A stretch of 64,000 nt of DNA from Bedellia somnulentella (Eukaryota > Arthropoda > Insecta > Lepidoptera > Bedelliidae), in assembly GCA_963576735.1 (NCBI GenBank), contig OY755173.1, positions 17,516,873-17,580,872 on the forward strand. Direction: 5' to 3'. The first letter of the stretch is position 1, and every line of letters starts with the position of its first letter. Positions 12,528 to 22,047 of the stretch are shown one piece after another. The position numbers and the translations under genes are program-made. The notes under the pieces were generated by a model. That model did not search any database, was not told the origin of the DNA, and saw only the letters and a program-made list of their open reading frames with translations.

Positions 12528-12745
12528 TAAACTCACGGCTATAAATCCCAAAAAGGTGTAGCCAGAGCTTTAGAGCTAAAAACTCCTCAGCCACATTTAG
12601 AAGTTGATAGGGGACAAGATGGAAGAAATAAAGTATTGTTGGCGATGGGTCTCCAACCGCATCGCCCAAAACCCACTTATGTTAAAAAGCCCCATACCTT
12701 TAGTTACTCTTACGACACCCGTGGGTAGAAAGGGGTGGCAGTGAA
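12528..12745 (-). repeat. SINE-A, reverse, 5' end missing
   Basis: Runs from ACTCACGGCTATAAATCCC to CACCCGTGGGTAGAAAGGGG. The terminal CGACACTACA block is absent. It lies in an intron of the transposase-like gene. Confidence 0.82.
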
Positions 12746-13954
12746 AATCATATAATTAAATATAGGAATAGCACCAAATGATTAAGATTTAAAAGTAGCA
12801 ATCATTGCCATGCCTTTTTCAAGTAGGTCCCATTGTATAAGGTGGTCAATTTAATTGGTCAAGCACTCATACATAATATGGCCACATGTACCACTTGCAA
12901 ACTAACAGCATCTATATGTATGTACCATAGTATAAGGGCATTAACAGTATTATATTACCACTTAGTTGTGGATCCATATTATCATCACAATCAATGATCA
13001 ACGTAGCACTCAACCCTTGAGATGAAGTGGGTATGGTTTTATCTAAAAAAAAAAGAGAATAAGGATATTTTATATCATTAACATGAGTATGTCAGTAATA
13101 AAAAATAAAAATAAAGGCACTAGACAAGTCTATGTTCCCCAGGTGATGGAAGACTTTAAACTCAACTTTAATTAATAAACTATATTACAACTTGCCTGTA
13201 ATTTTTAGAGAATGACTGTCATCAGTATATATATTTGTGCTTTGGGATGAGGATGGCACCGCAATTCCTAAAATAATGAGCAAATATTCTTTAATCATAT
13301 TACAAAATATTTTACAAATGGTTGGAGTATATAAAATAAAAAGAATAGTATAAGTTCTATTTTATTTATCGTAAATATGTGTTTCTTTTATTAAAGTGGT
13401 GTAATATACTGTATTTTATTAGCAGTAACAGGAAACAGGAGTAAACATGTATATGGTTAGAAAGAAATATTTGAAATATTGAATGTAGAATAACACCATG
13501 ATACATGCACTGTAAGGTCTATTGATCATAGAATCCTGCCAATAGCTATTTAAAGACTTTGGCATGGCACACCATTCTACAGAATGAGCAACAATTGAAG
13601 TCTTGTAGAATATATTTTTTTGTATAAATTAAAAGAAACAAACTTACCATACTCATTTTCCAACAGTTGAATTTCTTGTAATGGTTTACAATAGGAATGG
13701 TCACTTAGCTTCCTTTTTCTAGTTTCAAAGTAATCATGTTCCGTAGATATGGAAGAGTTTTCTAAAAAATAAAATATATGTAATAAGAGAAGTTGTTTTA
13801 TCAGGGGGAAGAAACAAAGAAGTTCACTATAAACTGTTCAAGGGGAAGCTAGCATAAGTGAATGGCAGAATAAGGCACAATAAGTATACAAGATATGATG
13901 TACAACAAATATTGCAATGGTTGATATCTAGAAATAATGCCTAAAAACACAGAT

Positions 13955-14488
13955 GAACAGTGAAACTTATTCAAACATATGTGTAGTCAATAGCCACCAT
14001 AGGACCTAATTTTTTGCATGTATATTGTAATATATTTGAGGCTTTATTTTAAGTCATAGCACATAATTACCGACGCATAGCAAGGCCTGGAACATACAAT
14101 ATAAATTGTATGTTCCAGGCTCTTGGGTATTTTGATAATGTGCATCGACATTACGCCTGCAGAAAATGTTAAACATTACAATCATTAGTCACATTGTTTA
14201 GACTCATAATTAAGCAATAAAATTATATTACTATAAACCCTACATCACAATACACATACACAATCCTTTGATGGGCTGTCTTTTCAGCAATGTTATCATA
14301 ATCACAGTATGTATACACATCAAACATACGATTTATATTTATGTAAGCTACAAGCCTTGCTATGTGTCTGTAATTATGTGCTATGACTTAATATAAAGCC
14401 TCAAATATATTACAATATACATGCAACAAATAGGGTCCTATGGTGGCTATTGGCTTCACGTAAGTTTGAACAAGTTTCATGGTTCGGT
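13955..14488. mobile_element. MITE with about 130 bp terminal inverted repeats
   Basis: The left arm 13955-14095 (CAATAGCCACCATAGGACCT through ATAGCAAGGC) is matched in reverse by 14346-14488 (GCCTTGCTATGTGT through GGTGGCTATTG). There is no open frame inside. It sits in the first mapped intron of the transposase-like gene. No clean target-site duplication could be fixed. Confidence 0.8.
14085..14120. repeat. perfect hairpin inside the MITE
   Basis: A 16 bp stem GCCTGGAACATACAAT, loop ATAA, then the exact reverse complement. It sits just inside the left arm of the surrounding element. Confidence 0.95.
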
Positions 14489-14639
14489 AGCATAGTGTAG
14501 TATTGAAATGTAATTACAAGTATTATTGTTGTTACTCACCATCATTTTCAGTCGAGAGAGAGGGTATTCCAGTACTTATTTCACAACACTAAAAAGACGT
14601 AACAATGAACTTCACTCGATCAAACTCAATAATGCAATG

Positions 14640-14720
14640 AAAGAAAATGAAATGAACACAGGCAATGAACAAAATGGCGGCGGCGGGCGCCAGAGGAGCG
14701 GGGGCCTCTGACTCAAGGGA
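14640..14720 (-). promoter_or_regulatory. GC-rich possible promoter with YY1-like site
   Basis: On the minus strand the sequence reads GCCGCCGCCATTTTG, a YY1-type initiator context, just upstream of the first mapped transposase-like exon. About 370 bp away lies the divergent plus-strand TXNDC17 exon 1A. Assignment to either gene is inference. Confidence 0.3.
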
Positions 14721-15085
14721 GGGGAGAGGGAGACTTTTTTTCTAAACTAACGCGGTTGTCTGACCTTGAACGAAAAATTTTGTTCTAAGATTATAGCCTG
14801 TGCTCCTGAACATAAAGCTTCTTAGTTTTGTTCCTAATTGTGCTTAGTTTATTTTTTTGGTAAATATTTGAGTCGTTCGAAAGTTAACATAGATTTTCGG
14901 TTGGCTCAAAAGATCAAGAAACCAGGTCCGTAAACCAATACTTATATCAATATTTCTGTGAAAATAGCCTCGGCCGTCAAAAAGTGGTCAAAAAGTTTTG
15001 TTTGTGGACGTACGTAACATACATAGCCGGCTGTACCAAAATTAAAATCAACTAAGATAGAATTTGTAGCGTTTAATTTCCTAAA

Positions 15086-15230
15086 ATGATAGAAACGGTA
15101 CAACTAAAAGGTTTCGACGAATATGTCAAGTACACTCAGAATATGCAAGGCGATGGATCCAATGTTGTATTCTACTTCACGGGAAGTAAAACTGAGGATG
15201 GGAAGAGTTGGTGTCCAGATTGTAATGAAG
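15086..15230 (+). CDS. TXNDC17: TXNDC17 alternative first exon 1A (WCPDC active site)
   Basis: Translates from ATG at 15086 to a 48-residue N-terminus plus one base: MIETVQLKGFDEYVKY, later FYFTGSKTEDGKSWCPDC, ending NE and a GTAAAT donor. This is the first half of thioredoxin domain-containing protein 17 (TRP14), including the canonical WCPDC redox motif and the YFTGSK strand seen in vertebrate family members. The exon ends in phase 1, exactly what exon 2 at 20335 needs. I found no second copy of exons 2-3 between here and 19.6 kb. So it is either an alternative first exon sharing exons 2-3 with exon 1B (126 aa product), or the stranded remnant of a duplicate. The frame is intact, which argues against long-term decay. 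Confidence 0.8.
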
Positions 15231-16395
15231 GTAAATCATCTGTTTATTAGTTGGCTAATAAACCATTACTTATTTACAATTTTCTACATATCTATTAATA
15301 TTTGAAGCCAAGGTAGTCTGTAAGAATTTGTTTTTTGCGACGAAGCCGCAATATTAGAGTTTTATGACCAAATCGTCTTGGGTATGATAATGAGCGTGAC
15401 AAGCAGTTCTTTATTGTGTTATGGTTATTGCAAATTGTTCAAGGCTATTTCCTAATTGATATTTTCAATTATATTTGTCATTGTTCTTAAATCATATAAT
15501 TTTATGACTTACCCAACCATCAAATAATTGGTTTTGCTGCAGATCTAACCACAGCCACAGATTATTGACCACAGCAAAGTTATGGATAACATTTCTCTAT
15601 GAACTGTGATCAAGAAAAGTATTAATTTAATTAAAAGATTAGATTACCTATATGATAGGGATGTTATTATATTTCGAAAACAAGTGAACAAAATTTGTCT
15701 TCGAAAAATAGTAAACATTTATTAAATTAAAATTACTTGCTGCCACTTTTGCCTGGCTGCGTCTTGTCGGTGTATTCTCCTATTCATAAACTTATGTTAA
15801 AATGTGTGTTTGACTCGATACGTTATGAACGTAGAGATTTAGCAGCGGGATCTTATACTATTACATAAAGAGAAAATACTTGGTGTGTTTTGCTTTCTGT
15901 AAAATAAAGGCTTCAAAACCTTTCGAGCAATTTTATAAATTCTTACATCAGTACCTTCTGAAGAAACATAGGCCATAGGGACATCATCATAAATAATAAA
16001 TTTCATAATTAATGACCCGTGGTTTAGGGAATGTCAATTAATTAATATTTAACAAATAAGCGTGCTGCTGACGACCGATTTTTTGTAGGAGCAATTATTA
16101 AGCTTTTTGTATGGAGACACAGATTATTGAATATAGAGATAGGTATTTAATAAAATTTCAATGAGTTGACATATAGTAATTATAAAATAATGCTAATTTG
16201 AAAACAAATACATAATAGGATTATCTATTTTCTGTTCAAAAACCTTCCCGTGCGAAGCAGGGGCGGCCTCCTAGTGTGACATATATCAAACTATTGTTAT
16301 AAGGATGGCTTACTAGTGGGCTGTGTCTCGTTTTAAGTAGGGTGACCATCTGTTAGTGTTTTAATGAGAGTTCCTCTAAAAGTTACAAATACACT

Positions 16396-16603
16396 TATAT
16401 TTACATACATTCATATTCTTAATTAGTAGATTATAAAAGAGGGGGTAGCCAGGGCTTGAGAATTAAAATTTCCTCAGCCACTTTAGTATCTAGTAAGTAT
16501 CTAGTACATAAGTTCAAAAGCTCCAAATCAAAAGCCTAAGTTGCTTTTTACGATGGGCGGGTAGAAATATATTTGTGCTATGTTAAGCCGACACTACACG
16601 GCA
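16396..16603 (-). repeat. SINE-A, reverse, diverged
   Basis: GGGGGTAGCCAGGGCTTGAG, TTTCCTCAGCCACTTTAG and the end AAGCCGACACTACACGG. Much of the middle is replaced. Confidence 0.75.
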
Positions 16604-16773
16604 TCTTATTTCACTTATATTGTTTATTTGAAATAGAAAGGTATTTTCTTAGTTAAATGGTAAAAGCTCCGAAACACGAAAAGGTGATAAATTATGGACA
16701 CCTTATTTATATTGTTTCCATAGCGATACCCATTATAAATATTATTTTACTGATTACCAACTTAATAGATTAT

Positions 16774-17091
16774 TTATCTGTAAGTTAATAGACGACGATA
16801 ATAATTAAAACAATTTATTATAAAGGAATAGTTGGTAACCTGCTTTTTATAAAATAATCCATATAAATACGTTTGAATTTGTTTTTCTTTGAACATAATC
16901 TCGACTGGCAATCGAGCAAGCGAGACACACTCCTCTAGTTCGGGCTCTCGTTCTAGGAGGTTTCTCTGCTTGACAGTGTTCAAAAGATTATAAGCTTTAT
17001 TGCCGGGTAGTAAATTTGTAAGTGCGCTCTCCTGTTTAGATAGTAACTTCATGTTTCGAACTGATACACGAGTAGTGACATTTATTGTCAT
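16774..17091 (-). CDS. unrecognised open frame, possible exon
   Basis: Open from ATG at 17091 (MTINVTTRVSV), with a second ATG at 17052 (MKLLSKQESALTNLL). Composition through LLEREPELEECVSLARLPVEI and FKEKQIQTYLYGLFYKKQ looks like a real protein, with mixed charged and helical residues unlike nearby AT-driven frames. A possible donor follows KKQ (CAG then GTTACC); beyond it the translation becomes AT-biased. I do not recognise the family. The start lies exactly at the edge of the inverted-repeat arm whose partner lies upstream of TXNDC17 exon 1B. It may be a first exon, a retained fragment, or chance. Confidence 0.3.
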   Translation of the reverse strand: MTINVTTRVSVRNMKLLSKQESALTNLLPGNKAYNLLNTVKQRNLLEREPELEECVSLARLPVEIMFKEKQIQTYLYGLFYKKQVTNYSFIINCFNYYRRLLTYR

Positions 17092-17442
17092 CACAAACTA
17101 TATAGAGATTACTACGTAATCAGACTAACCACTGCCCTAGCTATCTACAAGACTTTAGTCTATGACGTGGGAGGGAACGTTTGCTTTTGGCATGTTTTGT
17201 TTTTATTTTAACGAAAGAATGACTAAATGGCTCTCCAATGCGTTATAGTGGTAAGTTATGCCAGCTGCGAACTAGAGGGACCACATAGGCCCTTGGGGGA
17301 AAACAAAATTGCTTATTTTTTACATAAATTCATATACTCACGGCCATAAATCCCAAAAATTAGAAACTTGACTTTCTATAAGACAAGAAACCAGAGAAGT
17401 TATTAAAATATCAAAATAACTATTTATTAAAAAGTCTAATAA

Positions 17443-17745
17443 ATACCTTGATTCTGAAGCGGAGTATTCGGGACTCTTGAAGTTATTTCAGTATAAGAAA
17501 ACAAAGTTGGATAGGCGCCTCTAAGCAGGCGAAAGAATTTTATAGTTTTTGAAAAAAAAACGTCTTTCAAAGTGGTTTCTACAGATACGCATCTTGGCCA
17601 AATGTTCCGTACTAAAACTTCTGCTATCATAATTAGGGATACATTTAATCCACTTAATTCCTTCCCCGTTTCTGATTGGAAACTTATGCAAAATGGCGTT
17701 CTTTGCTGTATTTGTACAACCACTTACACAACACTTCCTCGCCAT
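17443..17745 (-). pseudogene. THAP zinc-finger domain exon with a frameshift
   Basis: From ATG at 17745: MARKCCVSGCTNTAKNAIL with two N-terminal zinc cysteines, a conserved Trp near residue 32, then ICRNHF with the C-x2-H pair (residues 55 and 58). This is the C2CH pattern of THAP domains, which bind DNA in P-element-type transposases and their domesticated relatives. After an A9 run near 17549-17557 the THAP tail continues in another frame (LLRGAYPTLFS), so there is a one-base shift. The exon then ends at CAAG before GTATTT. It is a natural candidate for exon 1 of the minus-strand transposase-like gene at 8.8-14.6 kb. However, the phase 1 end does not fit the first downstream exon, so an exon is missing, the assembly is wrong, or these are separate insertions. 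Confidence 0.75.
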
Positions 17746-18099
17746 TATAGCTTCTTCAATATACTGAAATTAAATAGCTGCGCAAAAGCTAAGCAAAACG
17801 AAAAAAGAGAACAATTGAACCTGAACCCTCAAACTAAAGTAGACGAGAACGGGATGCTCGCAAGATGTTTGAAGATCTTTAGTATATTTTTAAATTTGAA
17901 GTTTCATATTTTGTTCACATTTATAAACAGTTCTCGGAAATACCAAAAATATTTTCTTGTAAAAAAAATTGTCTCTGTACACATTTGTATATTGAACCCT
18001 CCACCAGCTGTTATTTAAAGTCTTCTGTGTCTCACTATTTCTAGTTCGCCACAGAAACCACTCAGCGTGTTTTCTTGTTGGAGTAGATATAATGAAACA

Positions 18100-18338
18100 C
18101 GGCTTAGAATAGCACTACCCCATTTCTTCCGGTAGGTGTACGTAAGAGGCGACTAACGGTATTGGGGCTTTTAAGGGATTTTTGGGCGATGCGGTTGGAG
18201 ACCCATCACCAAAAACCCTTATTTCACCATCTTTTCCCCACGCAACTTCCAAAAGTGGCTGAGGAATTTCTATTCCCTAGCTCTGGCTACCCCGTTAAGG
18301 GATTTATAGCCGTGAGTATATGTATGTATGTATGTTAT
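18100..18338 (+). repeat. SINE-A, full length
   Basis: CGGCTTAGAATAGCACTACC through GCCGTGAGTATATGTATG plus (ATGT)n. It lies inside the left, longer side of the inverted duplication and is only a remnant on the right side. Confidence 0.92.
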
Positions 18339-19656
18339 CTATTCCACTACAAGCTTTTTGCCCGCGACTTCGTTCGCTTGGACTTTATTTTTTGCATCCG
18401 ATTTACATACAAAATAGTTTTTAGTTCAGTAGTTGAGATGTTAAGATGGAATGTAGTCGCAACATACATTACATTAAATTATCAAACTTGCTTTGCATTC
18501 AGAAGATACATACATATAAAGAAAGAAAATGTGCACTAATTATAAAATAAATAGAACATAATGATAATTATAAGTAGCGTCGAAAAGTGTACCGGACTAC
18601 ATCCAACATTTTTATGCATACGACAAAGATTACCTTCCTTGAGTTAGTTTTGGTTTATATTCAAACATCTGCATAGTTTATATCTTACCCTGTTCTAAAA
18701 TGAAACAAGGATACAAACAAATAATACTGTCATTATCAATCTACCCCAAATCTACCCTAAGGTCAAGAACAAACTAGAGGAGGAGTCATAAGCCCGGCCT
18801 TATGACTCCTCTAGTTTGTTCTTGACCTTAGGGTAGATATGGGGTAGATTGATACTGACAGTATTATTTGTTTGTATCCTTGTTTCATTTTAGAACAGGG
18901 TAAGATATAAACTATGCAGCCTATAGTGTTGAGTGAGTCATAAATCCTAGATGTTTAAATATAAACCAAAACTAACTCAAGGAAGGTAATCTTTGTTGTA
19001 TGCATAAAAATGTTGGATGTGTAAGAACTTGTGGCACTAAAAATAGTCCGGTACACTCTTCGACGCTACTTATATTTGTCATTATGTTCTATTTATTTTA
19101 TAATGAGTGCACATTTTCTTTCTTTATATGTATGTATCTTCTGACTGCAAAGCAAGTACGTATAATTTAATGTAATGTATGTTGCGACTACATTCCATCT
19201 TAACACCTCAACTACTGAACTGAAAGTTATTTTTTCAAAAGTTTAAAACTATTTTGGATGTAAATCCAAAATGTAAGCTCTAGCTACCACTTTTTGGGAT
19301 TTATGGCCGTGAGTATATGAATTTATGTAAAAAATAAGCACTTTTGTATTCCCCCAAGGGCCTGTGTGGTCCCTCTAGTTCGCAGCTGGCATACTTACCA
19401 CTATAACGCATTGGAGAGCCATTTAGTCATTCCTTCGTTAAAATAAAAACAAAACATGCCAAAAGCAAACGTTCCCACGTCATAGACTAAAGTCTTGTCG
19501 ATAGCTAGGGCAATGGTTAGTCTGATTACGTAGTAATCTCTATATAGTTTGTGGTCATAAGGCCGTGGTCATGTCATTTTAAACGATTGATTGACTTCGT
19601 TGGTCTACAACTATAAAACGAAATAAAATAAATTACTTTTTTTAAATAAGATAAAC

Positions 19657-21986
19657 ATGGGGAAAAAGAAGAAAGTAGTTAATATTGACGGTTTCGTGCA
19701 GTTTACAGAATATTTAGACAAGATTAATGATGAAAAACAAGACGTGTACTTCTTTTTTACTGGAAAGAAAAAGGAAAATGGTCATAGTTGGTGTATTTAT
19801 TGTATTCTAGGTAAAGCTTACTAACTCAACTCAATATTAACAATTTATATCCGAATGGGGTGGCAGAGCTTCTAATACTTCGGATTATCACGTGACATTT
19901 TTGTAACCTGCTATTTAGAGTATCTAAGTTTTACGTGAACCGTGCATTCAAGTGGTAGCGGGCTTTTTAGCGAATGCGCTGTTATATAAGGTTCCGTCTC
20001 GATATATTCCTTCACCATCATCTACTTTATTAAATAATAATACATACATGCATACATATACTCAGGGCCATTAATCCCAAAAAGGAGTAGCCAGAGCTTC
20101 AGAGCTAGAAACTCCTCAGCCATTTAGAATAGTGAAGATGGTTGAAATAAATTATCGTTGGTGATGGATCTCCAAAAACTCGCCCAAACACCACTTTAAA
20201 AAGCCCCATACCCATAGTCACCTCTTACGACACCTGTGGGTAGAAAGGGATAGTGACATTCTTAGCCGGCACTACACAGTAATGGTACGATATTTCTAGT
20301 ACATTATTAATTTATACTGTTTCTTTATTTCCAGTTGAGCCAGCGGTGAAGGCTTACTTAGAAGAACTGAATAAACCTCTCATATTCGTCTATGTGGATG
20401 TAGGTGATATGCCATAGTAAGTTGATTTCAAATTATATAGTTTGTTATCTGTCGTATCTTAGTGATTTTGTATGAAAAGTTTGATGTTCTTAAATAACAT
20501 GACTACCATATTGAGAATATGTCTCTCACAGTACGGACGGACAACCGTTTTCGGAGACAGGTTCAAAATAATATTGTATTATGTTTTGATGAGTTTATAA
20601 AACTGTTTTTTAATATCTTACAATGATTATTATGAAATTTAAAAACATAATAATTTCTTTGCGTAACAAAATATTAAGTAACATTACTACCCCTCGGGGG
20701 ATATACCTCGCAAACGATGAGTGCGAGTATAGTATATGTTTATTTTCAATACTGTAGAATACTTTCACTTCAGACAAGGATTAGATTACATGGATAACTG
20801 TTATCAATAGATAAGTATGCTTAACAAGATAACGCGTGGTATAAAACAACCATCTCTTTCACATTACATCGTAGCGTTAACTTTTATCTCATTCTAACTG
20901 ACAGAGTAACGATATAATGACGCTCCTGCTAAGCTCCTGTACAGCTACTATTTATGGAAGTGGGAGTTAAAGATATAATTTTTTACCTAATATCGACGTT
21001 ATTTGTATTTATTGTTGCAATCGAGAGGTGGATTTATCAGGAGTATATTGTTATAACAAATATGTACTTCCGATAAAACATTATGATGTACGGTGCTGAT
21101 CGGGTGTGTAAGATGGCGTTTTGAGAAAGATAAAAAAGTTATGGAAAGTGGGGGTATAAAGAGCGGATGAACGAAAGTAGCCGAAGAAATTTAGATGGGC
21201 ATCGTGCGTGTTGTTTGTAGAACGGCCGAACAGCATGTATCAGGAAATTGATATCCCAATATTTATGTCTATTGACATTTCAATGGGGAAATAATAATAA
21301 AACGCCCGGTAATATTTTATGTATGCCGATGGTTATTATGCCATTCCACCAGAGGTATATAAGAAATATGCGTTTTTAATGAACCAATTGAATCTCGCCA
21401 TTTACCTGTTGCTGACACGTTGCTCAGCATAGCTAGCACGAACGAGCTTTAAACTAGATAAGGCGTGGTATAAAACAGTCATCTCTTTCGCACTTAGTAT
21501 CGTATACTTTTATCTCATTCTAACCGTCTGAGTAACGATAAACTAACGCTCGTGCTAGGCCTCCAGAACAGCGTGCGGTGTTCGTAAGAGGCGACTAAAG
21601 GTATTGGGGATTGTCAAGTGATTTTTACCGATGCGGTTCGAGACTCATCACCAGCAACCTCTATTTTACAATCTTTTCCCCTGTTAACCTCCAAAAGAAG
21701 CTGAGGCTTTTCTTATTCTAGGGATTTATAGCCATGACTATATCTATGTATGGGAATGGGAAACTGCCACTCTATCACTTCGGAAGATATTACATTAAGT
21801 TCAACCATTAACATATCTATTTCTTTTTCCAGCTGGAAAGACCGGCTAAATCCTTTCAGAACAGACAAAGTGGCCAAGCTCATGGTGATCCCCACTTTAA
21901 TGAAATACAAAGGAGTTCAGAGGCTCGAGGGAACGCAGTGCGGGAAAAGAGAGCTCTTGCAAATATTTTTCGAGGACGACAATTAA
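19657..21986 (+). CDS. TXNDC17: TXNDC17/TRP14-like thioredoxin domain protein, 3 exons (exon 1B form)
   Basis: Exons 19657-19810, 20335-20416 and 21833-21986 join in phases 1 and 2 with GT-AG introns to give 129 aa; vertebrate TXNDC17 is about 123 aa. Exon 1B gives MGKKKKVVNIDGFVQF, then FFFTGKKKENGHSW and WCIYC. Exon 2 gives VEPAVKAYLEEL and FVYVDVGDMPY. Exon 3 gives WKDRLNPFR and the cis-Pro loop VIPTLMKY, ending FFEDDN. The order (YFTGS strand, WCxxC at the N-terminus of helix 1, GxxPYWKD, VPTLLKY) is that of TRP14, a cytosolic disulfide reductase reduced by thioredoxin reductase. Both redox cysteines are present, but the intervening Pro-Asp of WCPDC is Ile-Tyr, which should change cysteine reactivity. 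Exon 1A at 15086 restores WCPDC and has matching phase. SINE-A copies end about 55 bp before exon 2 and 80 bp before exon 3. Confidence 0.92.
19845..19935 (-). repeat. SINE-B 3' fragment
   Basis: GGGGTGGCAGAGCTTCTAAT, TCACGTGACA and TTTAGAGTA match the distal part of SINE-B. It lies in TXNDC17 intron 1. Confidence 0.6.
20041..20279 (-). repeat. SINE-A, full length, reverse
   Basis: CATACATGCATACATATACTC through GCCGGCACTACACAG. It ends 56 bp before the start of TXNDC17 exon 2. Confidence 0.9.
20815..20945 (+). repeat. family E short repeat (copy 1)
   Basis: GATAACGCGTGGTATAAAAC, ATCTCTTTCAC, CATTCTAACTG and the end GACGCTCCTGCTAAGC. It recurs at 21432-21565 and as an inverted pair at 28421-28700. 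Confidence 0.75.
21432..21565 (+). repeat. family E short repeat (copy 2)
   Basis: Same order as copy 1: GATAAGGCGTGGTATAAAAC, CATTCTAACCGTCTGAG and the end ACGCTCGTGCTAGGC. Both copies are in TXNDC17 intron 2. Confidence 0.8.
21577..21752 (+). repeat. SINE-A, truncated
   Basis: Starts at GTGTTCGTAAGAGGCGACTA and ends at GGGATTTATAGCCATGACTA. It abuts the family E copy and ends 80 bp before TXNDC17 exon 3. Confidence 0.85.
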
Positions 21987-22047
21987 TTAAATATATTCAA
22001 ATATGTCCTAAAACGTATGTATTATGTATGTAAATAAGGTTTTGTAT

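Larger units (their letters stand above)
8780..14588 (-). pseudogene. P-element/THAP9-like transposase gene, decayed, multi-exon
   Basis: I reconstructed exons on the minus strand at 14588-14540, 13761-13648, 13267-13196, 13042-12962, 11388-11323, 11064-10643, 10413-10032, 9951-9719, 9442-9376 and 8967-8780. Phases agree at every junction from the second exon on. The 11064-10643 exon carries RRFTEDQKLMALSIMKQ and LPSTRTLNKLI. The next carries SIIFDEVAL and VSDQGSAFQSAL, then come FYDPPHLIKGVRNNF and FFDKLFDSCNG. These are hallmarks of P-element-family transposases with an RNase H-like DDE fold. Two one-base frameshifts interrupt the 11064-10643 exon (near 10967-10974 and 10737-10748). The product stops soon after KPLRRAVTKKSEH, short of the usual C-terminus. 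Exon 13267-13196 uses a GC donor. The frame is closed upstream of 14588, so the 5' end is unresolved. It may be a dead transposon or a decaying host-derived gene. The frameshifts could instead be homopolymer assembly errors. Confidence 0.85.
17093..19553. repeat. large interrupted inverted duplication
   Basis: The outer arms 17093-17359 and 19291-19553 are reverse complements. Shared blocks include GATTACTACGTAATCAGAC, CAAACGTTCCC and GGACCACATAGGCCC in variant form. The inner arms 18398-18787 and 18793-19268 are also reverse complements and meet at CCCGG near 18790. The left side holds extra sequence between its arms (THAP exon and a SINE-A copy, 17360-18397). The right side keeps only a SINE-A tail remnant. 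A third copy of the inner unit lies at 63455-63985, so the inner arms are a dispersed repeat, while the outer arms look like duplicated local DNA. Confidence 0.88.

Noticed and set aside
17572..18018. Plus-strand 148-residue frame
   Set aside because: It is antisense to the THAP exon; the minus strand carries the zinc-binding pattern.
18162..18539. Plus-strand 125-residue frame (and its mirror at 63753-63980)
   Set aside because: Runs through SINE-A and family D repeat; both frames derive from repeat sequence.
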